From Bisgaard Taxon 45 (GTDB taxonomy: Bacteria > Pseudomonadota > Gammaproteobacteria > Enterobacterales > Pasteurellaceae): a DNA stretch of 64,000 nucleotides. Shown here piece after piece: positions 40,036 through 49,000 of this stretch. A program made the translations under genes and the position numbers. Numbering within the stretch: position 1 is the stretch's first letter; the number at the start of each line of letters is the position of its first letter. A model generated the notes under the pieces. That model did no database searches, had not been told where the DNA came from, and worked only from the letters and a program-made list of their open reading frames with translations. The DNA lies in contig JAQAHH010000006.1 of NCBI GenBank assembly GCA_030783905.1, forward strand, positions 620,001 to 684,000, read 5' to 3'.

Positions 40036-40485
40036 TTACTGATTTAAAGCGGAGGATTTTCGCTGCAATAACGTATCTACAGCGAATATACCTGCCCCTT
40101 GAGTGATTAATGGTAACAAGGTGACAATATAAATTAATGCCATTTTGTAACCATTACTACACACGTTATAACCCGCGCCTGCATGTACGCTGTACCAAGC
40201 AACAGCGGTTAATACGGTTAAGCTGAATGCACTCCAGCGAGTGAAAAAACCGAGGATGAGGAAGAACGGCAATAAGAGTTCTGCCCCCATCGCCAATGTC
40301 CAATTAAGATCGCTTGGGATGAGATTGAAGGGGAAAGGAAAACTTTCTTGTATTTCCATAAACCAGTTTTCGCCTCTCCATTTTTCTTTACCCGATTCAA
40401 AAAACTCCCAAGCGAGAAAAAGACGTAAACCAAGTAGGCCGATGCCCGTGCCAATCCGTTGGATGTTGGAATTTGTCTTATACAT
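40036..40485 (-). CDS. hvfD: DoxX-family membrane protein of the hvf operon
   Basis: A 149-residue DoxX-like integral membrane protein with four hydrophobic helices. The first is LGLRLFLAWEFFESGKEKW, typical of the DoxX start (G..R....W.F...G..K). Others lie near residues 66-84, 90-105 and 115-140. DoxX proteins are often associated with bufferin-type operons, where they may handle redox or oxidation steps at the membrane; the precise role is unknown. It is the first gene of the minus-strand operon, 39 bases before the repeat-peptide gene. The leader upstream carries two inverted repeats. Confidence 0.82.
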   Translation of the reverse strand: MYKTNSNIQRIGTGIGLLGLRLFLAWEFFESGKEKWRGENWFMEIQESFPFPFNLIPSDLNWTLAMGAELLLPFFLILGFFTRWSAFSLTVLTAVAWYSVHAGAGYNVCSNGYKMALIYIVTLLPLITQGAGIFAVDTLLQRKSSALNQ

Positions 40486-40958
40486 TATTTACCTCATTGT
40501 TATTACAAGTTATCCGTGCCTTGTAAGCCCATTGATGACACTTTCCGTATACCTAATGTCAAATGGCATACGGAAAATGCCCTTTTAAGCAGGCATAGCG
40601 TCCTTTTCTTTTCTCTGCTTCATGCGTCGAAGATAACACCATATGGTGGGGCCTTTGTGTCAATCGCTAGTTGCACAGAAAGCCTTCTTCCTTCCCTATG
40701 ATCATTCGACATATCGCGTACTGTTTTTCCTTAATCATCGCGTTACGGTGAGATTAGTCGAGGTAGGAAATGGATTTCTTACAACATTTTTTTATTTTTT
40801 TTGTGATTGGCTGATAAAAGTGCAGCTAGTTTTTGAAAGAATGTGGTGAGATTAAGGCTTCCTTCATCTTTATCTGCTAACTTAAGGTACGTAAGAATGG
40901 GGATGTTGTTTATTTTTGTGTAAAATAAAAGCAAATTTTTAACAAGTGCGGTCAAAAA
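40486..40958. promoter_or_regulatory. Divergent regulatory region of the hvf operon and the two-component system
   Basis: A 473-base spacer without an intact gene. Upstream of hvfD on the minus strand are two inverted repeats: TTACAAG-N10-CTTGTAA (40503-40526) and an 11-bp imperfect stem TTCCGTATACC/GGCATACGGAA (40543-40575). They could be operators or leader hairpins. A DNA uptake signal (40944-40952) lies just before the response-regulator start. Short frames on the plus strand across 40459-40849 look non-coding. Confidence 0.55.
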
Positions 40959-41624
40959 ATGCGAATTTTATTAATAGAAGATGATGCCTTAATTGGCAAT
41001 GGGTTACAGATAGGACTCACAAAATCAGGTTTTTTAGTGGACTGGTTTCAAGAGGGGAAAACAGGGTTAGAGGCCGTGAAAAGTGCGCCTTATGATGCGG
41101 TGGTGTTAGATTTAACCTTACCTAAAATGGATGGACTCGATATTTTACAGCATTGGCGTAAAGAAAAGTGTGATGTGCCTGTATTAATCTTAACCGCACG
41201 TGATACGTTGGATGAACGGGTGAGGGGATTACAGCAAGGGGCAGATGATTATCTATGCAAACCTTTTGCATTAGTTGAAGTGGTTGCACGTTTACAGGCA
41301 TTAATTCGCCGTCGTTATGGACAGGCGAATCCTGTGATTGAACACAGTTTAGTCTGTTTTGACCCCAATCAGCGGAAAGTCTTTTTAAGGCAGGAAGAAG
41401 TCGCCTTAACGACGAGAGAGTATAAATTATTAGAGTTATTTATGTTGAATAAAGATCGTGTACTTTCTCGCCGTATGATTGAAGAAAAACTTTACAATTG
41501 GGATGATGAAGTCAGTAGTAATGCACTCGAAGTGCATGTTTATAATTTACGCCAAAAATTAGGTAAACACTTTATTCGTACCGTACATGGTGTGGGGTAT
41601 GCGTTAGGAAAAAATGATGAATAG
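40959..41624 (+). CDS. qseB: OmpR/PhoB-family response regulator, QseB/FirR-like
   Basis: A 221-residue response regulator. The receiver domain has the acidic pocket IEDDALIG, phospho-acceptor Asp51 in [12 protein letters not shown], and Lys in CKPFALVEV. The C-terminal winged-helix (about 125-218) is of the OmpR/PhoB type, with the recognition segment [16 protein letters not shown]. It overlaps the following sensor kinase gene by 11 bases. The closest characterised relatives are QseB and H. influenzae FirR (HI1708), which control iron/zinc- and stress-linked genes. It starts just after an uptake signal. Divergent from the hvf operon. Confidence 0.9.
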   Translation: MRILLIEDDALIGNGLQIGLTKSGFLVDWFQEGKTGLEAVKSAPYDAVVLDLTLPKMDGLDILQHWRKEKCDVPVLILTARDTLDERVRGLQQGADDYLCKPFALVEVVARLQALIRRRYGQANPVIEHSLVCFDPNQRKVFLRQEEVALTTREYKLLELFMLNKDRVLSRRMIEEKLYNWDDEVSSNALEVHVYNLRQKLGKHFIRTVHGVGYALGKNDE

Positions 41625-42990
41625 GCTTAAGCAAACGAGTTTACGGGCACGTTTAATTGTGACTTTATCTTTAACCGCATTAGTGATTTGGCTTATTTCA
41701 ACAGCGGTGACATGGTTCCAAGTAAGACAAGATGTGAATGATGTGTTTGATGCGCAGCAGATTTTATTAGCCCAGCGTTTAGCTTCTGCGAATTTACACA
41801 ACACATTGATTGCCCGTGCGCCCCATGATGTGAATAAACAACTTAAGAAAGTTCGTCATTATGACGACGATGCCCTTGCTTTTGCGATTTTTAATCAGCA
41901 TGGCACGCTCCTTTTAAGTGATGGAAATAATGGGGAAAACTTTATTTTTGCCCCACATAGTGGATTTTCAATCAGTGCGATTCGTGACGATGATGATCAG
42001 TGGCGCATTTTTTGGTTGCCAGTGAATCAGGGAAAATGGATTATCGCAGTGGGTCAAGAGGTAGATTACCGCGATGACCTCATTAACCAAATGGTGTTTG
42101 GGCAAATGTGGATTTGGTTGGCAAGTTTACCTTTTTTATTAGCTATGCTGATTTGGGTGATTAGTCGTGAATTGCGACCATTAAAACAAGTGAATGTTCA
42201 GTTAATGCAACGTCGCCCAGATGATACATCGTTATTAGCCACAGAACATTTGCCGACGGAAATATTGCCCTTAATTGATAACTTAAATCACTTTTTTGAA
42301 CGCACAGCCGCAATGCTATTACGTGAAAGACGTTTTACATCAGATGCAGCACATGAGTTACGCAGTCCACTTACCGCTTTACGCATTCAAACGGAAGTCG
42401 CACAAATGGCGGGAGAGGATATATTGATGCGTGAGCAGGCTTTACAAAATTTAACCCTCGGGATTGATCGTGCGAGCCAATTGATCGAGCAATTACTGAC
42501 GTTATCTCGTCTAGACAGTCTAGCTGAATTAGTGGAAAAAGAGGTGATTCATTGGGACGCCTTAATTTCATCTTTAATCGGTGAACTCTATTTTGCAGCA
42601 CAAAAACGACAAATCGCACTTGAATTTGAATGTAAGACCTCCCCCCCTCCACAGCAAGGACAACCTTTTTTATTAGCCTTAATGCTACGTAATTTAATCG
42701 ATAATGCGATTCGCTATTGCCCAGAAGGCAGTACCATTACGATTAAGCTGTATGCCGATCGTATTGCGATTGAAGATAATGGTAATGGGGTGAATGATGC
42801 GGATCTAGTGAAATTAGGACAACGTTTTTACCGCCCAGCAGGACAAAATGAGAAAGGTAGTGGGCTCGGTTTATCCATTGTTCAGCGTATTGCAATCTTA
42901 CACGACTATCAATTGCGGTTAGAAAATGTGACCGACAAAGAGGGTTATATAAAGGGTTTTAGATCGTTGATTTTATTAAATAAAATCTAA
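41614..42990 (+). CDS. qseC: Sensor histidine kinase, QseC/FirS-like
   Basis: A 458-residue inner-membrane kinase. Two transmembrane helices (about 15-37 and 162-182) enclose a periplasmic sensor domain. A HAMP-like linker precedes the HisKA motif with phospho-His in [11 protein letters not shown], about residue 246. The HATPase domain shows the N box [15 protein letters not shown], the G1 box IEDNGNGV, and G2 GSGLGLSIV. QseC in relatives responds to host catecholamines or metals; the ligand here is not apparent. Two adjacent ATG codons (41614, 41617) could start it, inside the end of the regulator gene. Partner of the upstream regulator. Confidence 0.9.
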   Translation: MMNRLKQTSLRARLIVTLSLTALVIWLISTAVTWFQVRQDVNDVFDAQQILLAQRLASANLHNTLIARAPHDVNKQLKKVRHYDDDALAFAIFNQHGTLLLSDGNNGENFIFAPHSGFSISAIRDDDDQWRIFWLPVNQGKWIIAVGQEVDYRDDLINQMVFGQMWIWLASLPFLLAMLIWVISRELRPLKQVNVQLMQRRPDDTSLLATEHLPTEILPLIDNLNHFFERTAAMLLRERRFTSDAAHELRSPLTALRIQTEVAQMAGEDILMREQALQNLTLGIDRASQLIEQLLTLSRLDSLAELVEKEVIHWDALISSLIGELYFAAQKRQIALEFECKTSPPPQQGQPFLLALMLRNLIDNAIRYCPEGSTITIKLYADRIAIEDNGNGVNDADLVKLGQRFYRPAGQNEKGSGLGLSIVQRIAILHDYQLRLENVTDKEGYIKGFRSLILLNKI

Positions 42991-43078
42991 CTTTTTAAGA
43001 CTTGTTTTATTTTTTCTGTTGGATATAATTGCGACAAATTCATATCGAATTTTGTTCATTTTATCAAGAGGGAAAAAC

Positions 43079-43288
43079 ATGAAAATTAGCGCAAGAAATC
43101 AATTTAAAGGAAAAGTGGTGTCTTTGGAGAAAGGTGCAGTGAACGCTGTTGTCGGTATTGATATTGGTGCGGGCAATGTGGTGACATCGACTATTTCTAT
43201 TGCCGCAGTGGAAGAGTTGAAACTAGAAGTGGGTAAAGACGCTTATGCGATTATTAAAGCCACTTCTGTGATGGTCGGTGTTGAATAA
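43079..43288 (+). CDS. mop: Molybdenum-pterin-binding protein (Mop, molbindin)
   Basis: A 69-residue single TOBE-domain protein of the molbindin type, similar to the H. influenzae Mop protein (also 69 residues). The hallmark GDxG-like start SARNQFKGKVVSLEKGAVNA and the end AIIKATSVMVGV are visible. Molbindins bind molybdate or tungstate in oligomers and are thought to buffer the oxyanion in the cytoplasm. The ATG at 43079 follows AGAGGG; an earlier in-frame ATG (43019) is poorly placed. No molybdate transport genes are adjacent, but the window's fdhF product is a molybdoenzyme. Confidence 0.88.
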   Translation: MKISARNQFKGKVVSLEKGAVNAVVGIDIGAGNVVTSTISIAAVEELKLEVGKDAYAIIKATSVMVGVE

Positions 43289-43304
43289 TTCACGCATTAT
43301 TGAC

Positions 43305-43340
43305 AAAAGCCTTGTGAGCACTATTGCCACAAGGCTTTTT
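43305..43340 (+). terminator. Terminator after mop, shared with smpB
   Basis: AAAGCCTTGTG pairs with CACAAGGCTTT around AGCACTATTGC and is followed by a run of T. It lies between convergent mop and smpB. Confidence 0.88.
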
Positions 43341-43341
43341 T

Positions 43342-43824
43342 TTAACCAAGACGTGCATTTTTCATAATACGATCTTTGGTCACTTTCCATTCTCGTTCTT
43401 TGATATCTTCACGTTTGTCGTGTTGTTTTTTCCCTTTGGCAAGACCAATTTTTAATTTAGCCCAGGCACCTTTCCAGTAGAGTGAGAGAGCTACAATGGT
43501 ATAGCCATCGCGATTGGCTTTACCAAACAGTGATGCCAGTTCTTTTTGCTTGAGTAAGAGTTTACGTGTGCGAGTGGGATCACACACAATATGCGTTGAG
43601 GCTACATTAAGTGGCTGAATTGTTGAACCAAATAAATAGGCTTCACCTTGTTTAAAAATAATATAGCTATCACTAATGTTGGCTTTTCCAGCTCGCATTG
43701 ACTTGACTTCCCAGCCCTGTAATTCCAGACCGGCTTCCATTTCGTCTTCAATAAAATAATCGTGTCGTGCACGTTTATTTAATGCAATTGTAGTCGAGCT
43801 CACTTTTACTTTTTTCTTTGTCAT
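43342..43824 (-). CDS. smpB: SsrA-binding protein SmpB
   Basis: A 160-residue OB-fold protein that carries tmRNA to stalled ribosomes in trans-translation. Family landmarks are [16 protein letters not shown], the [18 protein letters not shown] strand pair, [15 protein letters not shown], and the basic C-terminal tail [16 protein letters not shown] that enters the decoding centre. ATG 43824 ([10 protein letters not shown]) matches the family start; an in-frame ATG five codons upstream exists. No tmRNA gene is seen in this window. It is monocistronic, convergent with mop. Confidence 0.96.
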   Translation of the reverse strand: MTKKKVKVSSTTIALNKRARHDYFIEDEMEAGLELQGWEVKSMRAGKANISDSYIIFKQGEAYLFGSTIQPLNVASTHIVCDPTRTRKLLLKQKELASLFGKANRDGYTIVALSLYWKGAWAKLKIGLAKGKKQHDKREDIKEREWKVTKDRIMKNARLG

Positions 43825-43983
43825 AATAATCCGTGTCATCCAATCCTAATTTGTCTGATTTTACAGAAAGTTGCTTGAGATAGCAAAATTGCTTGCAATC
43901 AGGCTTGTTCTCTATAACATATTTTTCTGTCTAAGGTGCAAGTCAATATGGGCATCGAAAATAACATCGGAATGGTACTGACT

Positions 43984-45462
43984 ATGAAATATAAAGATTT
44001 GCGTGAGTTTCTTGATTTACTGGAACAACGTGGTGAGTTAAAACGGATCAAGCAGGAAATTGATCCCCTCCTTGAAATGACAGAAATTGCCGACCGCACG
44101 TTGCGCGCAGGTGGCCCTGCGCTATTGTTTGAGAATCCGAAAGGATTTGATATCCCCGTGTTATGTAATTTATTCGGCACACCGAAAAGAGTAGCGATGG
44201 GAATGGGACAAGAACAGGTTTCATCGTTACGTGATGTCGGGAAATTATTGGCTTTTTTGAAAGAACCTGAGCCACCAAAGGGGTTTAAAGATTTTCTTTC
44301 AAGTATTCCGCAATTTAAACAAGTCCTGAATATGCCAACTAAGGTATTAGGGAGAGCAGATTGCCAGCAACTTATTTTAACAGGGGAAGAGGTTGATCTA
44401 TACAAATTACCGATTATGCAATGTTGGAAAGACGACGTTGCTCCTTTAGTAACATGGGGCTTGACGATCACAAAAGGACCATTGAAAAAACGGCAAAATT
44501 TAGGGATCTATCGTCAGCAATTAGTGGCTAAAAATAAATTGATCATGCGTTGGCTTTCTCACCGTGGCGGTGCATTAGATTTCCAAGAATGGAAAGAAAC
44601 CCACCCCGGTCAGCCTTTTCCTGTTTCGGTGGCACTGGGTGCCGATCCTGCCACAATTTTAGGGGCAGTGACACCAGTACCCGATACCTTATCAGAGTAT
44701 GCGTTTGCGGGGTTATTGCGTGGGACTAAAACCTCAGTGGTGAAATCGATCAGTAATGATCTAGAAGTACCAGCCAGTGCAGAAATCGTGCTAGAAGGCT
44801 ATATTGACCCAAATGAGACCGCACTTGAAGGTCCTTATGGTGATCATACTGGTTATTATAATGAGCAAGAATATTTCCCCGTGTTTACCATCACGCACAT
44901 GACTATGCGCAAAGATCCGATTTATCATTCAACTTATACAGGGCGTCCGCCTGATGAACCAGCAGTATTAGGGGAAGCGTTAAATGAAGTCTTTATTCCG
45001 ATCTTACAGAAACAATTTCCAGAAATTGTGGATTTTTATTTACCACCTGAAGGCTGTTCTTATCGTTTAGCGGTGGTGACGATTAAGAAACAGTATGCAG
45101 GGCATGCTAAGCGCGTGATGATGGGGGTATGGTCTTTCCTACGCCAGTTTATGTACACCAAGTTTGTGATTGTCTGTGATGATGATGTCAATGCACGGGA
45201 TTGGAAAGATGTGATTTGGGCGATGACCACAAGATGTGATCCTGCGCGTGATTTAACCTTGGTGGAAAATACCCCGATTGATTATCTTGATTTTGCCTCG
45301 CCAGTTGCAGGATTAGGATCTAAAATGGGGATTGATGCCACCAATAAGTGGCCCGGAGAAACGCAACGAGAGTGGGGCGTGCCGATTAAAAAAGATCCTG
45401 ATGTGGTGAAAAAAGTCGATGAGATGTGGGCAAGTTTAGGGATCTTAGAAAGCGAAACGTAG
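43984..45462 (+). CDS. ubiD: 3-octaprenyl-4-hydroxybenzoate carboxy-lyase UbiD
   Basis: Decarboxylates 3-octaprenyl-4-hydroxybenzoate in ubiquinone synthesis using prenylated FMN supplied by UbiX. It is 492 residues from ATG 43984 ([14 protein letters not shown]), the family N-terminus. The protein is very similar to E. coli UbiD; conserved segments include [31 protein letters not shown] with the cofactor Arg, and [12 protein letters not shown] containing the catalytic Glu. In-frame ATGs at 43936 and 43972 add residues not seen in relatives. It is convergent with arcA. Confidence 0.94.
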   Translation: MKYKDLREFLDLLEQRGELKRIKQEIDPLLEMTEIADRTLRAGGPALLFENPKGFDIPVLCNLFGTPKRVAMGMGQEQVSSLRDVGKLLAFLKEPEPPKGFKDFLSSIPQFKQVLNMPTKVLGRADCQQLILTGEEVDLYKLPIMQCWKDDVAPLVTWGLTITKGPLKKRQNLGIYRQQLVAKNKLIMRWLSHRGGALDFQEWKETHPGQPFPVSVALGADPATILGAVTPVPDTLSEYAFAGLLRGTKTSVVKSISNDLEVPASAEIVLEGYIDPNETALEGPYGDHTGYYNEQEYFPVFTITHMTMRKDPIYHSTYTGRPPDEPAVLGEALNEVFIPILQKQFPEIVDFYLPPEGCSYRLAVVTIKKQYAGHAKRVMMGVWSFLRQFMYTKFVIVCDDDVNARDWKDVIWAMTTRCDPARDLTLVENTPIDYLDFASPVAGLGSKMGIDATNKWPGETQREWGVPIKKDPDVVKKVDEMWASLGILESET

Positions 45463-45470
45463 CATAAAAA

Positions 45471-45502
45471 AAAAAGCCTGTAATACAGATTACAGGCTTT
45501 TT
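45471..45502. terminator. Bidirectional terminator between ubiD and arcA
   Basis: AAAGCCTGTAAT-ACAG-ATTACAGGCTTT, a perfect 12-bp stem preceded by A-run and followed by TT, in the 54-base gap between convergent genes. Confidence 0.88.
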
Positions 45503-45516
45503 AACATTATTCAGGT

Positions 45517-46227
45517 TTACTCGAGTACACCACAGAAACGATAACCTTCGCCATGGATCGTCGCGATAATTTCAGGGGTTTCAGGATGATCTTCAAAATG
45601 TTTGCGAATGCGACGGATGGTCACATCGACAGTGCGATCTTGGGGTTTTAATTCACGTCCCGTCATTTTTTTCAATAATTCTTCACGGGTTTGAATTTTG
45701 CCCGGGTTTTCACAGAAATGCAACATGGCACGGAATTCACTGCGTGGAAGTTTATACTCTTCCCCTTCAGGATTAATTAACATACGGCTATTTAAGTCTA
45801 ATGTCCAACCATTAAAGCGATATTGCTCAATAGGGTGATGGCTATCTTTCGTATTTTCTTGCATCGTACGTTGTAGTAAATTGCGTGCGCGGATAGTTAA
45901 TTCTCTTGGATTAAATGGCTTTGTAATATAATCATCTGCACCGATTTCGAGACCAAGAATTTTATCCACTTCATTATCACGACCAGTTAAAAACATTAAT
46001 GCTGTATTGGTGGTTTCTCGTAGTTCGCGCGCCAACATTAGGCCATTCTTACCCGGTAAGTTAATGTCCATGATGACAAGATTAATCACTCTATTCGCTA
46101 GAATACGGTGCATCTGTGCGCCATCTGCAGCCTCAAATACTTCATAACCCTCCGCCTCAAAAATACTTTTTAAGGTATTTCTTGTGATTGCTTCGTCTTC
46201 AACAATTAAAATTTGTGGCGTTCCCAT
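45517..46227 (-). CDS. arcA: Aerobic respiration control response regulator ArcA
   Basis: A 236-residue OmpR-family regulator. The receiver domain has Asp54 in [12 protein letters not shown] and Lys in [11 protein letters not shown]. The winged-helix domain closes with [15 protein letters not shown] and [13 protein letters not shown], the ArcA recognition region. With the tripartite kinase ArcB (not in this window) it represses aerobic respiration genes when quinones are reduced. A good FNR-type site 140 bases upstream suggests oxygen control of arcA, as in E. coli. The sequence is close to E. coli ArcA (238 residues). Confidence 0.96.
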   Translation of the reverse strand: MGTPQILIVEDEAITRNTLKSIFEAEGYEVFEAADGAQMHRILANRVINLVIMDINLPGKNGLMLARELRETTNTALMFLTGRDNEVDKILGLEIGADDYITKPFNPRELTIRARNLLQRTMQENTKDSHHPIEQYRFNGWTLDLNSRMLINPEGEEYKLPRSEFRAMLHFCENPGKIQTREELLKKMTGRELKPQDRTVDVTIRRIRKHFEDHPETPEIIATIHGEGYRFCGVLE

Positions 46228-46366
46228 TTATACATCCTATTGTAAGTGTTCAATGTTAATCATTCTGTTGATAATATAAGGATAAAATTAACTTACCCAT
46301 TTTATAGTTGCAACATAATTGTAACAATAGGAAAAAGTTGTTTTGTTAAATTAGATGTTGATTTTA

Positions 46367-46378
46367 TGATATAGATCA
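46367..46378. promoter_or_regulatory. FNR-type operator upstream of arcA
   Basis: TGATATAGATCA, a palindrome matching the FNR core TGAT-N4-ATCA, flanked by A and T as in TTATGATATAGATCATAA. It lies 140 bases before the arcA start on the minus strand. Confidence 0.65.
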
Positions 46379-46379
46379 T

Positions 46380-46420
46380 AAAAAAATCCCCCAATAGAGT
46401 GAGGTTATTGGGGGAAAAAG
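46380..46420 (-). terminator. Terminator downstream of rpmJ2
   Basis: CCCCCAATA and TATTGGGGG form the stem around a nine-base loop; read on the minus strand a run of seven T follows. It ends the rpmE2-rpmJ2 transcript just upstream of the arcA promoter region. Confidence 0.8.
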
Positions 46421-46463
46421 TCGAGCGTTAGCTCGTTTTGCTTACATACAAAAAGAGGGTATT

Positions 46464-46604
46464 CTAGCGTTTTTTCTTGCCACCTTGGCGTGCTTTAAAA
46501 CGTGGATTTTCTTTACAAATAACATACACTACGCCATGGCGACGAACGATTTTACAGCCAGGATGACGCGTTTTGGCACTTTTTAATGAACTTAATACTT
46601 GCAT
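46464..46604 (-). CDS. rpmJ2: Ribosomal protein L36, alternative (type B)
   Basis: A 46-residue ribosomal protein too short for many gene finders. It is the zinc-free, longer L36 paralogue (YkgO type): the sequence runs [33 protein letters not shown] and ends [10 protein letters not shown]. Only two Cys remain, so the classical zinc ribbon of L36 is lost. It lies 9 bases after rpmE2 and is certainly co-transcribed. In relatives these paralogues replace the zinc-binding versions when zinc is scarce, freeing zinc from ribosomes. Confidence 0.93.
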   Translation of the reverse strand: MQVLSSLKSAKTRHPGCKIVRRHGVVYVICKENPRFKARQGGKKKR

Positions 46605-46613
46605 GATGTGTCC

Positions 46614-46880
46614 TTATTTTGATTTTAATGTACCAAATTTGCCATAGCGATTGACGAAGTCACTGGCACGACCTTCATTCGCAATTTGACGTGTTTTACC
46701 TGTATAGTATGGGTGTGATGCTGAGGAGGTATCACACATAAAGAGCGGATATTCATTCCCATCTTCCCATTTCATGGTAGTTGTGGTCCTAGCGCAAGAG
46801 CGGATTAAAAAACCTTGCTTTGCATTTGAGTCATAAAATAGTACAGTACGGTAATTGTCTGGATGAATACCTTTTTTCAT
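46614..46880 (-). CDS. rpmE2: Ribosomal protein L31, alternative (type B)
   Basis: An 88-residue L31 of the type B (YkgM-like) form. It starts [17 protein letters not shown]. The CxxC zinc motif of type A L31 is missing; the remaining Cys are isolated (RSCARTTTT and FMCDTSS). HPYYTGK and the end FVNRYGKFG are typical. ATG 46880 is chosen over an upstream in-frame start because it gives the family N-terminus. It heads the rpmE2-rpmJ2 pair, a zinc-sparing module. I found no convincing Zur site upstream. Confidence 0.92.
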   Translation of the reverse strand: MKKGIHPDNYRTVLFYDSNAKQGFLIRSCARTTTTMKWEDGNEYPLFMCDTSSASHPYYTGKTRQIANEGRASDFVNRYGKFGTLKSK

Positions 46881-47089
46881 ATTCGGAATGCCCCTTATTT
46901 TTTTCTGAAAAATAACGAATGGGGCTATCCTACATGAAATAGAAATAATTATCAAAACTTATTTTTTGTGAGAAAATAAGTTGCGCAGGGATTAAACTTC
47001 GCAATAAACGGGCATTAATGTTTATAATTATATGAAAAAGAAATGATTTTTAATGTGTTATGTTGTCATGGTGTGACATGGTTTTGCTT

Positions 47090-48829
47090 ATGAAAAAAAT
47101 ATTTTTTATTTTATTGTTGATTTGGACAAGTTTATCCACCAATGCAGGGGTGTTTGATAAAAAAATGCCCTTTTTGAGCGCGGAGCAAGCCTTTGTCTTT
47201 ACTGCCAGTCAACATCATAACGGGCTGTCTTTAAATTGGGATATTGCCTCCGGTTATTATCTGTATAAAAAAAGTATTGAAATAAAAGGGGAGTCTGGGC
47301 AATGGATTCACCCTACATTACCGTTGGCAGAAACCCATCAAGATGATTTTTTTGGTGATGTGGAGATTTATCGTCATCAATTGACTGTTGTGTTGCCTTT
47401 TTCTCAGCTATCCGCAACTCAGCAACTTGAAATCACTTATCAAGGTTGTACGGAAGGCTTTTGCTACCCACCAGAAACCCAGATCATTGATTTAATGGTT
47501 CTAGAGAGGGAAGCGGGGCAGATGTCGAGTGCAGTATCGACACAAGATAGCGTACTGTCTTCATTACCGTTAGCAGAGCAAGATCGTTTAGCCGCCAAAC
47601 TGGTTGAGAGTAAATATGCCGTCTTTTGGTTTTTCTTATTTGGGTTAGGGCTTGCTTTTACCCCTTGTGTTTTACCCATGCTACCTCTTTTATCAGCCAT
47701 TGTCATTGGCCGTCAGCAGCGCCCGAGTACCGCTAAAGCATTCGCCTTAAGTGTTGTGTATGTACAAGGTATGGCGTTGACTTATACACTACTCGGTTTA
47801 ATTGTTGCGGCGATTGGCTTGCCTTTCCAAGTGGCATTACAAAGTCCTTATGTTTTATTAACGTTGTCGTTTATTTTTGTGTTGCTTGCTTTATCCATGT
47901 TTGGGCTGTTCACTTTGCAATTACCTGTTAGTTTGCAAACTCGATTAACTCAATACAGTCAGCAGCAAAAATCAGGTGCATTTGGTGGGGTGTTTGTGAT
48001 GGGGATGATCGCAGGTTTAATCGCATCGCCTTGTACCTCAGCACCATTATCTGGTGCGTTACTTTATGTTGCACAAAGTGGCGATTTATTCACTGGCGCA
48101 ATCACCTTATATTTATTAGCCTTAGGAATGGGGCTTCCCCTCATTTTCATTACAGTATTTGGTAATAATATGTTGCCAAAATCAGGTAATTGGATGATTC
48201 AAGTAAAACATGCCTTTGGTTTTGTATTGTTAGCGTTACCTGTCTTCCTCATTTCTCGCGTGTTCCCTGAAATCGAAATGGTATTATGGTTTAGCTTAGT
48301 ATTTGCGTTCTCGTTGTGGGTGTTATATCAATTTAGAAACAATAAAGGGGTATGGGCCTTTACTTTCGTGATGGGGGTTATGGGATATGTATATTATGCG
48401 GAGACAACGAAAGCCTCTCGAGTCAATACGCAAGTAGCGCAAACTCCTTCTTTGGTTAAATTTGAACGCATTACGAATTATGCGCAATTGCAACAGCTGT
48501 TAATTGAAAATCCTAACGCGCTCGCGATGTTAGATTTATATGCCGATTGGTGTGTGGCTTGTAAAGAATTTGAGAAATTCACTTTTAGTGATCCACAGGT
48601 GAAAGATCAGTTTGCGCATATGTTACTCTTGCAAGTGGATATGACTAAAAACAGTGAAGCGAATCGTGAATTTATGCAAAAACTTCAAGTCATTGGTTTG
48701 CCTACCCTGATTTTTTTTAATCAACAAGGTCAGGAAATTGAAGGCTCAAGAATAACCGGTTTTATGCAAGCTCGCCCTTTTTTGAGTTGGTTAAAAAAAA
48801 TTAACCCGATCCAGCCATTTAGCCAATAG
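47090..48829 (+). CDS. dsbD: Thiol:disulfide interchange protein DsbD
   Basis: Inner-membrane electron conduit from cytoplasmic thioredoxin to periplasmic DsbC and other proteins. The 579-residue protein has a signal peptide, an N-terminal periplasmic immunoglobulin-like domain with the redox Cys pair in GCTEGFCYPP, eight membrane helices with the essential Cys in FTPCVLPMLP and SPCTSAPLSG, and a C-terminal thioredoxin domain with active site ADWCVACKEFE. The start at ATG 47090 (MKKIFFILLLI) begins the signal peptide; in-frame alternatives lie 12 and 30 bases upstream. It would supply electrons to the DsbC made at 13.1 kb. Confidence 0.94.
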   Translation: MKKIFFILLLIWTSLSTNAGVFDKKMPFLSAEQAFVFTASQHHNGLSLNWDIASGYYLYKKSIEIKGESGQWIHPTLPLAETHQDDFFGDVEIYRHQLTVVLPFSQLSATQQLEITYQGCTEGFCYPPETQIIDLMVLEREAGQMSSAVSTQDSVLSSLPLAEQDRLAAKLVESKYAVFWFFLFGLGLAFTPCVLPMLPLLSAIVIGRQQRPSTAKAFALSVVYVQGMALTYTLLGLIVAAIGLPFQVALQSPYVLLTLSFIFVLLALSMFGLFTLQLPVSLQTRLTQYSQQQKSGAFGGVFVMGMIAGLIASPCTSAPLSGALLYVAQSGDLFTGAITLYLLALGMGLPLIFITVFGNNMLPKSGNWMIQVKHAFGFVLLALPVFLISRVFPEIEMVLWFSLVFAFSLWVLYQFRNNKGVWAFTFVMGVMGYVYYAETTKASRVNTQVAQTPSLVKFERITNYAQLQQLLIENPNALAMLDLYADWCVACKEFEKFTFSDPQVKDQFAHMLLLQVDMTKNSEANREFMQKLQVIGLPTLIFFNQQGQEIEGSRITGFMQARPFLSWLKKINPIQPFSQ

Positions 48830-48867
48830 CATATCCGTATCCTTTTATCGTTATGTACATAAAGTAA

Positions 48868-48908
48868 AACAGCTTATTTTATTTGATTACAGAAATAAGC
48901 TGTTTTTT
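48868..48908 (+). terminator. Terminator after dsbD
   Basis: AACAGCTTATTT and AAATAAGCTGTT enclose TATTTGATTACAG, followed by TTTT. It lies 38 bases beyond the dsbD stop codon and before the purH promoter. Confidence 0.85.
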
Positions 48909-48927
48909 ATTGAAAATCGTTACACAA

Positions 48928-48949
48928 GCGCAAACGTTTGCGCTATAAT
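48928..48949 (+). promoter_or_regulatory. PurR operator overlapping the purH -10 region
   Basis: GCGCAAACGTTTGCGC (48928-48943) is a perfect 16-bp palindrome close to the PurR consensus ACGCAAACGTTTGCGT. It abuts a perfect -10 hexamer TATAAT (48944-48949). Repression of purH by PurR with hypoxanthine or guanine is expected. Confidence 0.9.
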
Positions 48950-49000
48950 GCGACCTTTCTTTTATGACTTATTTTTAACGCTTAATTTTAAGGATTTTCC

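Noticed and set aside
39682..40042. Plus-strand Cys/Phe/His-rich frames opposite hvfA
   Set aside because: They are the complement of the repeated Cys-Gly-Lys codons of hvfA and have no ribosome site; the minus-strand gene explains the sequence.
40459..40849. Two plus-strand frames in the hvf/qseB spacer
   Set aside because: One starts within the complement of hvfD, neither has a good ribosome site, and the residues look like translated non-coding DNA.
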